Positions 10,063-19,799 of a stretch of DNA of 64,000 nucleotides are shown here, piece by piece. Within the stretch, counting starts at the first letter, position 1. The number at the start of each line of letters is the position of its first letter. Position numbers and translations under genes: made by a program. Source of the stretch: Eudorina sp. 2006-703-Eu-15 (Eukaryota > Chlorophyta > Chlorophyceae > Chlamydomonadales > Volvocaceae); contig BDSI01000231.1 of NCBI GenBank assembly GCA_003117195.1, forward strand, positions 1 through 64,000, read 5' to 3'. The notes under the pieces were generated by a model. The model was given only the letters and a program-made list of their open reading frames with translations, had not been told where the DNA came from and did no database searches.

Positions 10063-11295
10063 ATGGCGGAAAACGAGGACCGAGCTCAGTCAATTGACGA
10101 CATTATTTCGAATCGTCAGAAGCGATTGACCTCGCTGGCACAGAATGCAGCAGTGAAGGCAGTTATGGAGAAACTGAAGGAGGACCCGGGTGCGATCCTT
10201 GAGGAGGCGGAGGAGAAAGCATACAATGCTTTTTTGGCAGCGGAACAGAAGCTAGCCGAGGCCAACCAGCTCCAACGGCAGCGCGCATCGCCGGAAATCC
10301 CGCCAAAACGCCACCGGGAGGAGCTTCCCTTTTACAAGTGCGACTTCGGTGTCAGTGAGGGGAAGACCAACAAATCCCTGCTGGGCCAGCGCGACAAGCT
10401 GGTCGACCTATGGAACTCGCTGCAAGATGTCAAGGACGCCGTAGCGGACTTGAAGGAGGCTGCGGCGCAGGAGCGCCCCACCAAAATGAAGAAGGTGGAG
10501 GAGGCCATTGCCGAGGGTGAGAAGGCCTTCGTGGGAGCGGCTAAGGACCTAGTGGTAGCCTATAACCACGGCTGGGAGGTGGTCAAGGGGCTCCAAGGGG
10601 CTGCGTACGCGCAAACCGAGGAGGAGCAGAAGAAGCTGAAAGCGGCTATCAAGGCGGCTGAATTGACCGCGAAGTCCAGCAAGGGCAAGGGCAAGGCCCA
10701 GTTTAAGTCTGGGGGAACGGGAGATCTTCGTCAGGAAGCTTTGGGGGCGCGCAGCAGTCGCAGGGCGTGGGTGTGGGGATCAGGGTGGCTATCTTAAGAT
10801 ATAAATATCTATTCGGCCGAAAAACTTCTGAAATTTTAGATACTTTTGGCCTGCCAAAACATGGAGTTTAACATACTTTGACCCCTCGTGTGGGACATGA
10901 TATCTTCCCGTTGACATATACTCGGACCAGTGATGGGGTCCCCGATATCTCCCACCCGCGGTCGGTTCTCGCCGTCTGCAGTCATCTATGGCTAGATGTT
11001 GCACTTATGGGTTCGGTTCGTGGAAGTTCTCCATGAATGTTTCGCCCTGTCCGATGCCCTTTGTAGATACTTCGGGCCGTTTCCAGTTGGAAATATCTCC
11101 CCATAGACAGATACTTTCAGCGTTTCGAAGCCAGGTGTATCTCTGGCCGTAGATACTCCCAAAAATAAGATACCCACCCTGGTGGGGATCCGGCGGGTGC
11201 AGCAAGCGGCCGCGCCGCAGGCTCCGCCTCCGCGTTACTGTTATTCGTGCGGCGTCGCGGGGCACTTCTCGAAGGAGTGCCCCAATAAGAAGTAA
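10063..11295 (+). pseudogene. Gag-like ORF1, interrupted by a MITE
   Basis: From ATG 10063 the protein reads MAENEDRAQSIDDI and continues as a charged, helical, coiled-coil-rich Gag-like chain. A 1-nt frame change occurs near 10735. The 401-bp MITE then inserts after 10780, producing a stop at 10795-10797. Beyond the MITE, 11239-11280 encodes a CCHC zinc knuckle with C-X2-C-X4-H-X4-C spacing (CYSCGVAGHFSKEC), ending at TAA 11293-11295. That stop overlaps the ATG of the next frame (TAATG). The likely role is RNA packaging in a virus-like particle. Function of this copy is lost. Confidence 0.85.
10781..11181. mobile_element. hAT-type MITE inserted in gag
   Basis: The 401-bp element starts CAGGGTGGCTATCTTA and ends TAAGATACCCACCCTG, terminal inverted repeats matching at 15 of 16 positions. 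It is flanked by an exact 8-bp duplication, GTGGGGAT, at 10773-10780 and 11182-11189. An 8-bp duplication and a terminal CAGGG are hallmarks of the hAT superfamily. The interior has no coding capacity and contains repeated GATAC-type motifs near both ends, as expected for transposase binding sites. It is more AT-rich than the surrounding gag. Confidence 0.92.
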
Positions 11296-13601
11296 TGGAG
11301 GGAAGGTGGACGTACGGGGGGTCACCGCAGCATGCTCAGGCGGTGGGTGCGTGGTGCGGTCGCCGGGATCACGGCAGCAGCCGTCAGGATCTCACGGCGG
11401 AGAACCGTAGCGAACGGACGTTCGGAAACCGTGGACAAGGGCAGGAAGCCCAGTGACCGGTCAGGCTGCAGCCTACCGTTGGCCCAAAGAGGCTTTGGCC
11501 CACAGAGGCAGTGAGGACAGTGCGACAGCACTTGTCTGTGAGACGTGGAACGTCTGAAGGCCCGTGGTGTCGGTTGCCTTCCGATCTTGTAACCGCAGAT
11601 GACCTGTGGGAGGAAGGAAATGATGCACGCGAAAGCGAGGGGGCCGACGCGGCAGCGTCTGGGCAGATCAACGCCCGTAAGGAGTTCTGGCTCAAGAATA
11701 TCTGTGCCAGCAAGTGGACAAGGCGGTGGGTGAAGAACGGCTTCCCCCTGGTTTGGGAGGATGCGAAGAACCCCGCCCCACGGCGACAACAGCCAAACCA
11801 CCCAGGGTCGAAGGAGCACGCAGAGTACATGGATGCGACTCTTGCAGAGTTTCTGGCAGCAGGGGCAGCCCGGGAGTGGGAGGGGCCGTTACCCCCTAAG
11901 TGCGTGTTGCCGCTCAACGTCATCCCCAAGAAGCAGCTGGGAAAGTTTAGGGTCATGTTGGACGGCCGGCATGTGAATAAGTCCTTGCACTGTCCAAAGT
12001 TTAAGTACGAACGTTTGGCAGATCTGGAGGCCCTGATGCGACCGGGGGACCTCATGGTAGGCATCGACCTGACCAACTCGTACTGGCAGCTTCGGATGAA
12101 CGATGCGGCGCATGAGTATTTGGGTTTTGAGTGGCGAGGGAAGTACTACGTCTTCACGGTGTTGCCGTTCGGTTTGAAATCAGCACCTTGGGGCTTCTCG
12201 AAGCTGATGCGGGAGTTCTGCGCGTATTTGCGGCACAAGGGTTTCCGGGTCTTGAACTACCTGGACGACTTCTTGTTTTTGCTTGGGGGGGACCAAGCAG
12301 GCGCGGTGCAGCAGCGGGAGGCCCTCCTGGAGGAGTTCTGCAAGGCGGGACTCGGGGTGAACCTCAGCAAAAGTCAGCTAGTTCCAGTCACCGAGATTCG
12401 CTGTCTTGGGTTCGTGATTAACTCGGTGACGATGACCTTCACCATCCCGGAAGACCGGTGGGAGGCGTTCCAGGAGGCTGTGCAGGCCGTTAAGGGCAGG
12501 GAGTCCGTGCCCGCGCGGGCAATGGCCAGGGTAATTGGCCACGCGGTCAGCATGCAGCTGGTGATGGGGGCGCTCGCTCGCCTGTTCACCCGGGCATGTG
12601 AAGCCTCTCTAAGGGAAAAAGAGGGCTGGAACGGTGACGTGATAGTCACGGAGGGAGTGAGGGAGGAGTTGTGCTTCTGGGAGGGGCTGCCACGGGAAGC
12701 CCTGGCAGCCCCAATAGTGAGGCTGGCCGGCACGGCAGCAGTCGAGGTCCGGACGGACGCCAGCGACTTCGCTTGGGCGGGGGTCATGGCGGGTCAGGCG
12801 GTGGCCCACGGTTACCTGTCCCCGGAGGAGAGGAAGGAATCGTCCGCCATGCGGGAGATGCTTGCGTTGCTGTACACGCTGCAAGCCCTGGGGGGTCGGC
12901 TTCGGGGCAAGAGGGTGCACGTCCTGACGGACAGTACCAACGCGCGATCCATTGCGACGAAGGGGAGCAAGGGGGCCCACTTGCAGGCGATCGCGCTAAA
13001 AGTGTTCTGGTGGTGCAAAGCCGCCCGGGTGCAACTGTCGGTCGCGTGGATTCCAAGGGAGCAGAACGAGGTGGCGGATTTCTTCAGCAAGATCCGGGAG
13101 AGCTGCGACTGGCAGCTGCTGCCGGAGTTGTTCCGGCAGCTGGACACCCGTTGGGGTCCGCACACCGTGGATCGTTTCGCGTCGGACCGTAACACACAGC
13201 TGCGGCGCTTCAATTCGCTGTTTCACTGCCCGGGGGCAGAGGCGGTGGATTGCTTCGCGCAGCAGTGGGCGGGGGAGAACAACTGGTGTAACCCCCCATT
13301 CGCGTTGATAGGCCGGTTATGGCGTTTCCTGGAGGAGCAGAGGGCGGTAGCCACGGTGATTATCCCGGTGTGGCCGTCGGCGGTATGGCGGCCGTTGTTG
13401 TGCCCCGCCGAGGGCCGGTGGTCCCCAGCGGTAGTGGGCGCGGTGGCCCTGCCGGGGGCAGCGGAATTGTTTCGGTCGGGCCCGGCGTCTGGGAACCGGG
13501 AAGCAGCGGGTGCGCCGAGGTGGAGGGTCATGGCCCTACGGGTCTCGTTCCGGGGCGAATGGGCACGCCGCCGGACCCTGCCGGGCCCGACGTTGTCCTG
13601 A
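11295..13601 (+). pseudogene. Pol: reverse transcriptase, RNase H and methyltransferase, one in-frame stop
   Basis: The frame opens at ATG 11295, overlapping the gag stop, is broken by TGA at 11454-11456 and is then open to TGA 13599-13601. Counting residues from 11511, the RT shows LDGRHVNKSL, GIDLTNSYWQLRM, LPFGLKSAPWGFSKLM and the catalytic YLDDF (Y~250). RNase H follows with TDASDFAWAGV (~414), LTDSTNARS (~472) and IPREQNEVADFFSK (~514). A DIRS-type N6-adenine methyltransferase-like domain has DRFAS and the motif NPPF (~591). Apart from the early stop the catalytic motifs are intact, so inactivation looks recent. The true start could alternatively lie beyond the stop. Confidence 0.9.
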
Positions 13602-14658
13602 AACAACCCCTCCCGACCCCGACCACAGAGTCGCACGCCGGCCCCTGCGGACGGGGCACGCAGTTGCCAGTCCACCCCGCGCACGCGGGGCTGTGGAAAG
13701 CGACACAGCGGATGATGCTGGGCTCTCGCGCGCAGTCCTCACTGGCGCAGTACCACGGCTCGTGGGCGGCGTTCTGCAAGTTTTGCGCGGAGGGGCAGTA
13801 CACGGCCCTGCCCGCGCATCCAGCAGCGGTGGCCATGTTCCTGACGTTGGTGGCGCAGTCGGCCGCGTCATACGCGGTGGTCAAAACTGCCAGCGCCGCC
13901 ATTTTCACGCACCACGAACTGGCGGGCGTCACGGTGCCGCCTACGAAGCACGTCCTCTGTAAGAACGTGCGGGCGGCGGCCAAGCGGCAGCTCGGGTTAC
14001 TGGTGCGGAACCGGAAGGAGCCCCTAACGTTGGAGGAAGTGACGGCGATCGCACGCATGCTGTTGGAGGGCACGCCGCGCACGCACGAGATCATGATTTC
14101 GGCGTATGTGATGGTGTGCTTTGCGGGGTTCCTGCGGTATGATGACGCGCAGCGCCTCCTGGTGCGGGACACGCGCTTGGGGCCAGACCAGGTAGAGCTG
14201 TTTCTGAGTCAGCGCAAAAACGACCAGTTCCGGGAGGGGAACGTGGTGGTCATCAGAGCGGGTACCTCGGAGGTGTGCCCGGTGGCGCTACTGCGGCGCT
14301 ATTTGGCGTCGGCCGCGTGGGCACCGGAAGACCCACTCTTCCGGGACTGGGATGGGCACAAGGCGCGAAACCGCGGGGCGCCGTCCGTGTTCCTGCCGCG
14401 GCCCGTCGCGTACGGCAAAATGCGCGGGGTGGTCCTGTCGTACGTGGCCAAGGTTCAAGGGGTCCCCAAGGATGTGGCCCAGGCGCGCTTTGGGCTGCAC
14501 AGTCTGCGCTCGGGGGGGTGTCGGCGGTGGCGGCGCGGGGAGTGGACGAGCGCCTGTTTCAGGCCCATGGGGGCTGGCGCTCACGGGAGGCGATGCTGCC
14601 GTACCTGAAGGATTCGCAGGAGGCGCGGAGGGGCGTTACCGGGGTGTTGGAGTACTGA
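13559..14658 (+). pseudogene. Tyrosine recombinase, frameshifted at a G-run
   Basis: An in-frame ATG at 13559 overlaps the end of pol by 43 nt. The chain contains the SAM-like core-binding region (QSSLAQYHGSWAAFCKFC) and the catalytic domain: the first arginine in FAGFLRYDD and HxxR in LHSLRSGG. Immediately after that motif, a run of seven G (14512-14518) shifts the frame. The other frame then supplies FQAHGGWRSREAMLPYLKDS, with the third catalytic segment and nucleophile tyrosine, ending at 14656-14658. A strand-transfer enzyme of this type integrates the circular DNA product in DIRS elements without target duplication. Confidence 0.88.
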
Positions 14659-14684
14659 CGGCTCCCCCCGTAATAATTGGAGGT

Positions 14685-14711
14685 TCGGTGCGTCCTCGCC
14701 CTTCTCCGGCC
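14685..14711 (+). repeat. Right copy of internal direct repeat B
   Basis: Identical to 10033-10059; lies 27 bp after the recombinase stop. Confidence 0.9.
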
Positions 14712-14770
14712 CTGCATTGTTTATTATCGCCCCGGTGGGGCTCTAGCGGTGTAATGGAGTCTTTGCAGAA

Positions 14771-14805
14771 AACGTATAGGTTTTCCGAGCTTGTGAGGAA
14801 AACCA
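14771..14805 (+). repeat. Right copy of terminal direct repeat A
   Basis: Identical to 9821-9855; array sequence resumes directly after it at CAGTGCGACATC. Confidence 0.95.
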
Positions 14806-15006
14806 GTGCGACATCATAACTACACACACATGTGTACTCCCCTCCTTCCTTCAAAACAGGTGTCCGAGCCGCCAAGGGAGAATCCAAAGAAAAGAAAGAA
14901 ACGAAGCCTTGACTTGATCTTTGATCATTGACATCTGTAGCGCAAGCCTGTAGCAGGTGGTCCGGGGATTAGGGTCAAAGGTTGGTAAGGCCGTGTAATA
15001 CAACAG

Positions 15007-15691
15007 CCTGCGCCGCCCGTGGAGCAGTGTGTCTGGTATGAGGTTGTGTTGGCGGCGGTCGTGGCCATGGAGACTTGCCGCTGATTCATGGCGGCCGCCC
15101 TGCGGACAGCAGCGTCGCTGTCAGGGTCTGGCTGTGTCGCTGGGGCAGGAACTGGCAGAGCAGGGGGAGCGGCACGCAATTGCCAACTTATGTGGACGCC
15201 TTCACAGATTTGTCCTGTTGGGACTCCCGTGATACGGGTGGAACTCGGTGCTGCCATTCTACCCTGTTTTAAGAATGTCGGGGGGAGTCCTGCAGTACTG
15301 TGCAGGGTCTGCTGTTGAGGACTGAGGCCCGGGCGCCCCGTCCTCTGCTTGCTTTCAGTTCGGGGAGCTGGCCTACCCTCAGCTGCTGTGTGGTGGTAGC
15401 TGGGTGCTGGGGTGCCTGTGTGGGCGACCTCCCCAGTGCTTGGCTTTATTATCCACTTCTGGGGATCCCAGCCAATGCTGTGCCTATGCCTTTGATAGTG
15501 TTGCCCCGCTGTATGTGCGCCTCTGCTTGCGTAGATAGGTGGCTGTCTGGATGGGGATGCGGCCCTCTAATGTTTTTGGTCAACGCTGCAACCAAGAACA
15601 TTAAAGGTGTGGGGGTACCTTGCCGCCTTGCCGGTGGGGCCCGCTGGGGCTTTTGCCCTTTCCGGGGTCCGCTGTAACGTTCATTCATTCA
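15007..15691 (+). mobile_element. 5'-truncated LINE 3' end, unit 5
   Basis: Same LINE remnant as in the other units, downstream of the retrotransposon. Confidence 0.9.
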
Positions 15692-15952
15692 ACAGAAAGA
15701 TATAACATATACTATTTATATATGTGCGTTTATGGTATACAAATAATACACTGGTTTAGATTTGTTGAAGTGAATTAGTACATGTATAAAAATATTATTA
15801 TTTAGTAATAGTGTAATTGATAACATAATACATGTATACAGTATATATAATATGTAGGTTACCGACCTATGTATAATTGGTGTTTGTATATGCGACTGTC
15901 CGGGATGATGCCACTGTTTTTCCAAATGGCGCACAGATTCACCTGGAAAAAC

Positions 15953-16055
15953 TGGAGTCGGAGGGCATCGATCCCCCTACCTCCCGCACTTCGACCGGGC
16001 GCCTAGCGTCCTACAGATTGCTAAGCGGGCGCTCTACCATTTGAGCTACGACCCC
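15953..16055 (-). tRNA. tRNA-Ala(AGC), intron-containing, unit 5
   Basis: Mature arms intact. The intron differs by one base (ACAGATTGC versus ACAGGTTGC on the plus strand), a variant shared with unit 6. T5 terminator past the 3' end. Confidence 0.93.
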
Positions 16056-16141
16056 ATGATGGCACCTGAGCTTCTCATATTGTATATGGACACACAACCC
16101 AGACTGCAGGTGCAGTGTAGGAGCCAAATGCTACCTCGGAG

Positions 16142-16215
16142 TGGGTCATATCAGGATCGAACTGATGACCTTGGCGATATTAGCACCACGCTCTAACCAG
16201 CTAAGCTAATAACCC
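16142..16215 (-). tRNA. tRNA-Ile(AAT), unit 5, D-stem mismatch
   Basis: CTAATAT loop variant. The D-stem reads GCTT/GAGC instead of GCTC/GAGC, one weakened pair. Confidence 0.88.
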
Positions 16216-16831
16216 CTCCCAATGTTGAACATGTACCACAAATGTTGACTTGTGGGATTCGATCGGAGACAATCCACCGCACAAATACCACGGCAGCGAT
16301 AACGGGCCTGTCCCTGTCCCAGGGGCCCTCACGGAACCCCTTACTTGGGCAAGACTCAAATCAGTATACTACAGTGTGAGCCTTGCGTGAGGTGGTGTCC
16401 CTACATTCATCTCACATTACATGGTGCTGGCCATGTTTGCAAGCATGCATAACTGTTGTTGGTCCACACCTTGATCCCCAACAATGCTGGCACACCTATC
16501 CATGCAGACTGGTATTCAGCCATAATCAGTGCCACATTTGCATGGCCAAATAAATTCCACTTCACACGGACCATGTGAAATCTTATGAGTCGTCATCCGC
16601 CCAGCAGGTCGTGCTTGCATGATGTCTGTGAGAACGTCATGTTCCCTTCTCACCCTACAGCATCATCCAGCCACAACACATTCACTGATACCACCACTTG
16701 GCCTACAACGGCACTATGACAGGGTTTTGCGCAGCCGCGTTCACCGCACTACACAACTTACATTTTCATGCGCGCACATCAGTACTTTGCACCCGTCATA
16801 GAATACATAGCCCACCGTGTAGATGATATCT

Positions 16832-16918
16832 TCCGATCTGCCTGGATCGAACAGGCGACCTAAGGATGCCAATGATGCCCATTACAGTCCTTCGCTCTTC
16901 CAGCTGAGCTAAGGTCGG
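16832..16918 (-). tRNA. tRNA-Tyr(GTA), unit 6, acceptor mismatch
   Basis: The 5' acceptor strand is CCGACCT against AGATCGG, giving one C-A mismatch; intron and other arms are intact. Possibly a decaying copy. Confidence 0.85.
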
Positions 16919-16944
16919 ATACTTCCGTGACACGCTGACTGCCA

Positions 16945-17016
16945 TATCGAGACCAAGTTTCGATCCTGGGACCTCGGGGTTATGAGCCCCGCACGCTTCC
17001 GCTGCGCCATCTCGAT
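16945..17016 (-). tRNA. Initiator tRNA-Met(CAT), unit 6
   Basis: As in the other units, with one T-stem C to T change that leaves a G-U pair, and one change just outside the 5' end. Confidence 0.92.
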
Positions 17017-17266
17017 GCGCAAATGCAGGGATCTGTACCTCGACTGGTGGATGGCACATCAACCAGTGCGACATCATAACTACACACACATGTGTACTCC
17101 CCTCCTTCCTTCAAAACAGGTGTCCGAGCCGCCAAGGGAGAATCCAAAGAAAAGAAAGAAACGAAGCCTTGACTTGATCTTTGATCATTGACATCTGTAG
17201 CGCAAGCCTGTAGCAGGTGGTCCGGGGTTTAGGTTCAAAGGTTGGTAAGGCCGTGTAATACAACAG

Positions 17267-17951
17267 CCTGCGCCGCCCGTGGAGCAGTGTGTCTGGTATG
17301 AGGTTGTGTTGGCGGCGGTCGTGGCCATGGAGACTTGCCGCTGATTCATGGCGGCCGCCCTGCGGACAGCAGCGTCGCTGTCAGGGTCTGGCTGTGTCGC
17401 TGGGGCAGGAACTGGCAGAGCAGGGGGAGCGGCACGCAATTGCCAACTTATGTGGACGCCTTCACAGATTTGTCCTGTTGGGACTCCCGTGATACGGGTG
17501 GAACTCGGTGCTGCCATTCTACCCTGTTTTAAGAATGTCGGGGGGAGTCCTGCAGTACTGTGCAGGGTCTGCTGTTGAGGACTGAGGCCCGGGCGCCCCG
17601 TCCTCTGCTTGCTTTCAGTTCGGGGAGCTGGCCTACCCTCAGCTGCTGTGTGGTGGTAGCTGGGTGCTGGGGTGCCTGTGTGGGCGACCTCCCCAGTGCT
17701 TGGCTTTATTATCCACTTCTGGGGATCCCAGCCAATGCTGTGCCTATGCCTTTGATAGTGTTGCCCCGCTGTATGTGCGCCTCTGCTTGCGTAGATAGGT
17801 GGCTGTCTGGATGGGGATGCGGCCCTCTAATGTTTTTGGTCAACGCTGCAACCAAGAACATTAAAGGTGTGGGGGTACCTTGCCGCCTTGCCGGTGGGGC
17901 CCGCTGGGGCTTTTGCCCTTTCCGGGGTCCGCTGTAACGTTCATTCATTCA
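17267..17951 (+). mobile_element. 5'-truncated LINE 3' end, unit 6
   Basis: Same LINE remnant at the same site as in the other units. Confidence 0.9.
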
Positions 17952-18212
17952 ACAGAAAGATATAACATATACTATTTATATATGTGCGTTTATGGTATAC
18001 AAATAATACACTGGTTTAGATTTGTTGAAGTGAATTAGTACATGTATAAAAATATTATTATTTAGTAATAGTGTAATTTATAACATAATACATGTATACA
18101 GTATATATAATATGTAGGTTACCGACCTATGTATAATTGGTGTTTGTATATGCGACTGTCCGGGATGATGCCACTGTTTTTCCAAATGGCGCACAGATTC
18201 ACCTGGAAAAAC

Positions 18213-18315
18213 TGGAGTCGGAGGGCATCGATCCCCCTACCTCCCGCACTTCGACCGGGCGCCTAGCGTCCTACAGATTGCTAAGCGGGCGCTCTACCAT
18301 TTGAGCTACGACCCC
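18213..18315 (-). tRNA. tRNA-Ala(AGC), intron-containing, unit 6
   Basis: Mature arms intact; intron variant shared with unit 5. Confidence 0.93.
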
Positions 18316-18401
18316 ATGATGGCACCTGAGCTTCTCATATTGTATATGGACACACAACCCAGACTGCAGGTGCAGTGTAGGAGCCAAATGCTACCTCGGA
18401 G

Positions 18402-18475
18402 TGGGTCATATCAGGATCGAACTGATGACCTTGGCGATATTAGTACCACGCTCTAACCAGCTGAGCTAATAACCC
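18402..18475 (-). tRNA. tRNA-Ile(AAT), unit 6, anticodon-stem mismatch
   Basis: The plus strand reads TTAGTACCACG where other units read TTAGCACCACG, so the last anticodon-stem pair is lost. Possibly impaired. Confidence 0.87.
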
Positions 18476-19091
18476 CTCCCAATGTTGCACATGTACCACA
18501 AATGTTGACTTGTGGGATTCGATCGGAGACAATCCACCGCACAAATACCACGGCAGCGATAACGGGCCTGTCCCTGTCCCAGGGGCCCTCACGGAACCCC
18601 TTACTTGGGCAAGACTCAAATCAGTATACTACAGTGTGAGCCTTGCGTGAGGTGGTGTCCCTACATTCATCTCACATTACATGGTGCTGGCCATGTTTGC
18701 AAGCATGCATAACTGTTGTTGGTCCACACCTTGATCCCCAACAATGCTGGCACACCTATCCATGCAGACTGGTATTCAGCCATAATCAGTGCCACATTTG
18801 CATGGCCAAATAAATTCCACTTCACACAGACCATGTGAAATCTTATGAGTCGTCATCCGCCCAGCAGGTCGTGCTTGCATGATGTCTGTGAGAACGTCAT
18901 GTTCCCTTCTCACCCTACAGCATCATCCAGCCACAACACATTCACTGATACCACCACTTGGCCTACAACGGCACTATGACAGGGTTTTGCGCAGCCGCGT
19001 TCACCGCACTACACAACTTACATTTTCATGCGCGCACGTCAGTACTTTGCACCCGTCATAGAATACGTAGCGCACCGTGTAGATGATATCT

Positions 19092-19112
19092 TCCGATCTG
19101 CCTGGATCGAAC
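19092..19112 (-). pseudogene. tRNA-Tyr 3'-end remnant, unit 7
   Basis: Only the acceptor 3' strand and part of the T-arm remain (TTCCGATCTGCCTGGATCGA). The sequence then jumps directly into the middle of the LINE remnant, an internal deletion of most of the unit. Confidence 0.85.
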
Positions 19113-19339
19113 CATTCTACCCTGTGCCTATATATGCCTTTGATAGTGTTGCCCCGCTGTATGTGCGCCTCTGCTTGCGTAGATAGGTGGCTGTCTGGAT
19201 GGGGTTGCGGCCCTCTAATGTTTTTGGTCAACGCCGCAACCATAAACATTAAAGGTGTGGGGGTACCTTGCCGCCTTGCCGGTGGGGCCCACTGGGGCTT
19301 TTGCCCTTTCCGGGGTCCGCTGTAACGTTCATTCATTCA
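19113..19339 (+). mobile_element. Further-truncated LINE 3' end, unit 7
   Basis: Matches the last ~230 bp of the unit LINE remnant (from CATTCTACCCTG to TGTAACGTTCATTCATTCA), with its own internal changes near 19125. Confidence 0.85.
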
Positions 19340-19375
19340 ACAGAAAGATATAACATATACTATTTATATATGTGC

Positions 19376-19421
19376 ACCGATGATCCCGTTGGGGTCCGCT
19401 GTAACATTCATTCATTCATTC
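19376..19421 (+). mobile_element. 46-bp LINE stub with 8-bp target duplication
   Basis: ACCGATGATCCCGTTGGGGT and the following TGTAACATTCATTCATTCATTC match the extreme 3' end of the LINE at 26221-26266. Exact duplications ATATGTGC lie at 19368-19375 and 19422-19429. Other units have this string once, in the AT-rich spacer. Confidence 0.88.
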
Positions 19422-19456
19422 ATATGTGCGTTTATATTATACAAATAATACACTGG

Positions 19457-19780
19457 TATTTATGGTATTTAATACATATTTTATATTTATGTATTTATAT
19501 TTATGTATATTTTTGTATATTTATATATTGTAAATTTATGTAAATTTATATTTATGTATTTATGGTATTTAATACACATTTTCACGTTGCCGTTTTTGCG
19601 TGGGAACATTCTGATTGGGGAGCACAAGTCAACCAGGTTGTCAACCTGACAATGTCTACACACCCATATATATACACTGTATCCACCTAGGTAGATTGCG
19701 TCTCCACGATGGCAAAGTCGGGACAACCCGACTAAACCGCAAACCTATAAATAACATAACAAGAATGGCTAGATAGGCAT
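19457..19780. other. AT-rich 5' tract of the LINE
   Basis: TATTTATGGTATTTAATAC occurs at 19457 and again near 19557, separated by imprecise TATTTATG-type repeats; the following 200 bp are non-coding. A short GTCGGGACAACCCGAC inverted repeat lies near 19716. Probably LINE 5' UTR or pre-existing AT-rich array spacer. Confidence 0.5.
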
Positions 19781-19799
19781 GACAATGCCACTGCCGAAA

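Larger units (their letters stand above)
9821..14805 (+). mobile_element. DIRS/Kangaroo-like tyrosine-recombinase retrotransposon
   Basis: The 4985-bp insertion splits unit 5; other units read through GGCACATCAACCAGTGCG uninterrupted. A 35-bp direct repeat marks both ends (9821-9855 and 14771-14805, identical) and a 27-bp direct repeat lies inside (10033-10059 and 14685-14711, identical). An 11-bp inverted match (GTTTTCTGCAA at 9858-9868, reverse complement at 14763-14773) flanks the terminal repeats. There is no target duplication beyond AAC. Coding order is gag, reverse transcriptase-RNase H-methyltransferase, tyrosine recombinase. Kangaroo of Volvox carteri is the known relative by architecture. 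The element is defective: gag is interrupted by a MITE, pol has an in-frame stop and the recombinase a frameshift. Confidence 0.93.
1..19375. repeat. Tandem array of ~2.27-kb tRNA/LINE composite units
   Basis: The same ~2.27-kb sequence recurs head to tail. The marker string CCTGTCCCAGGG begins at 1, 2259, 4529, 6801, 9073, 16313 and 18573, so spacings are 2258, 2270, 2272, 2272, 7240 (unit enlarged by a 5-kb retrotransposon) and 2260. Each unit holds minus-strand genes for tRNA-Tyr, tRNA-iMet, tRNA-Ala and tRNA-Ile plus a truncated LINE 3' end. Units differ by scattered substitutions and small indels. The seventh unit loses most of its middle at about 19112 and is then broken up by LINE insertions; its remainder resurfaces at 27458-28276. 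The many short open frames inside the units repeat in register but have no protein signature, and I treat them as non-coding. Confidence 0.97.
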
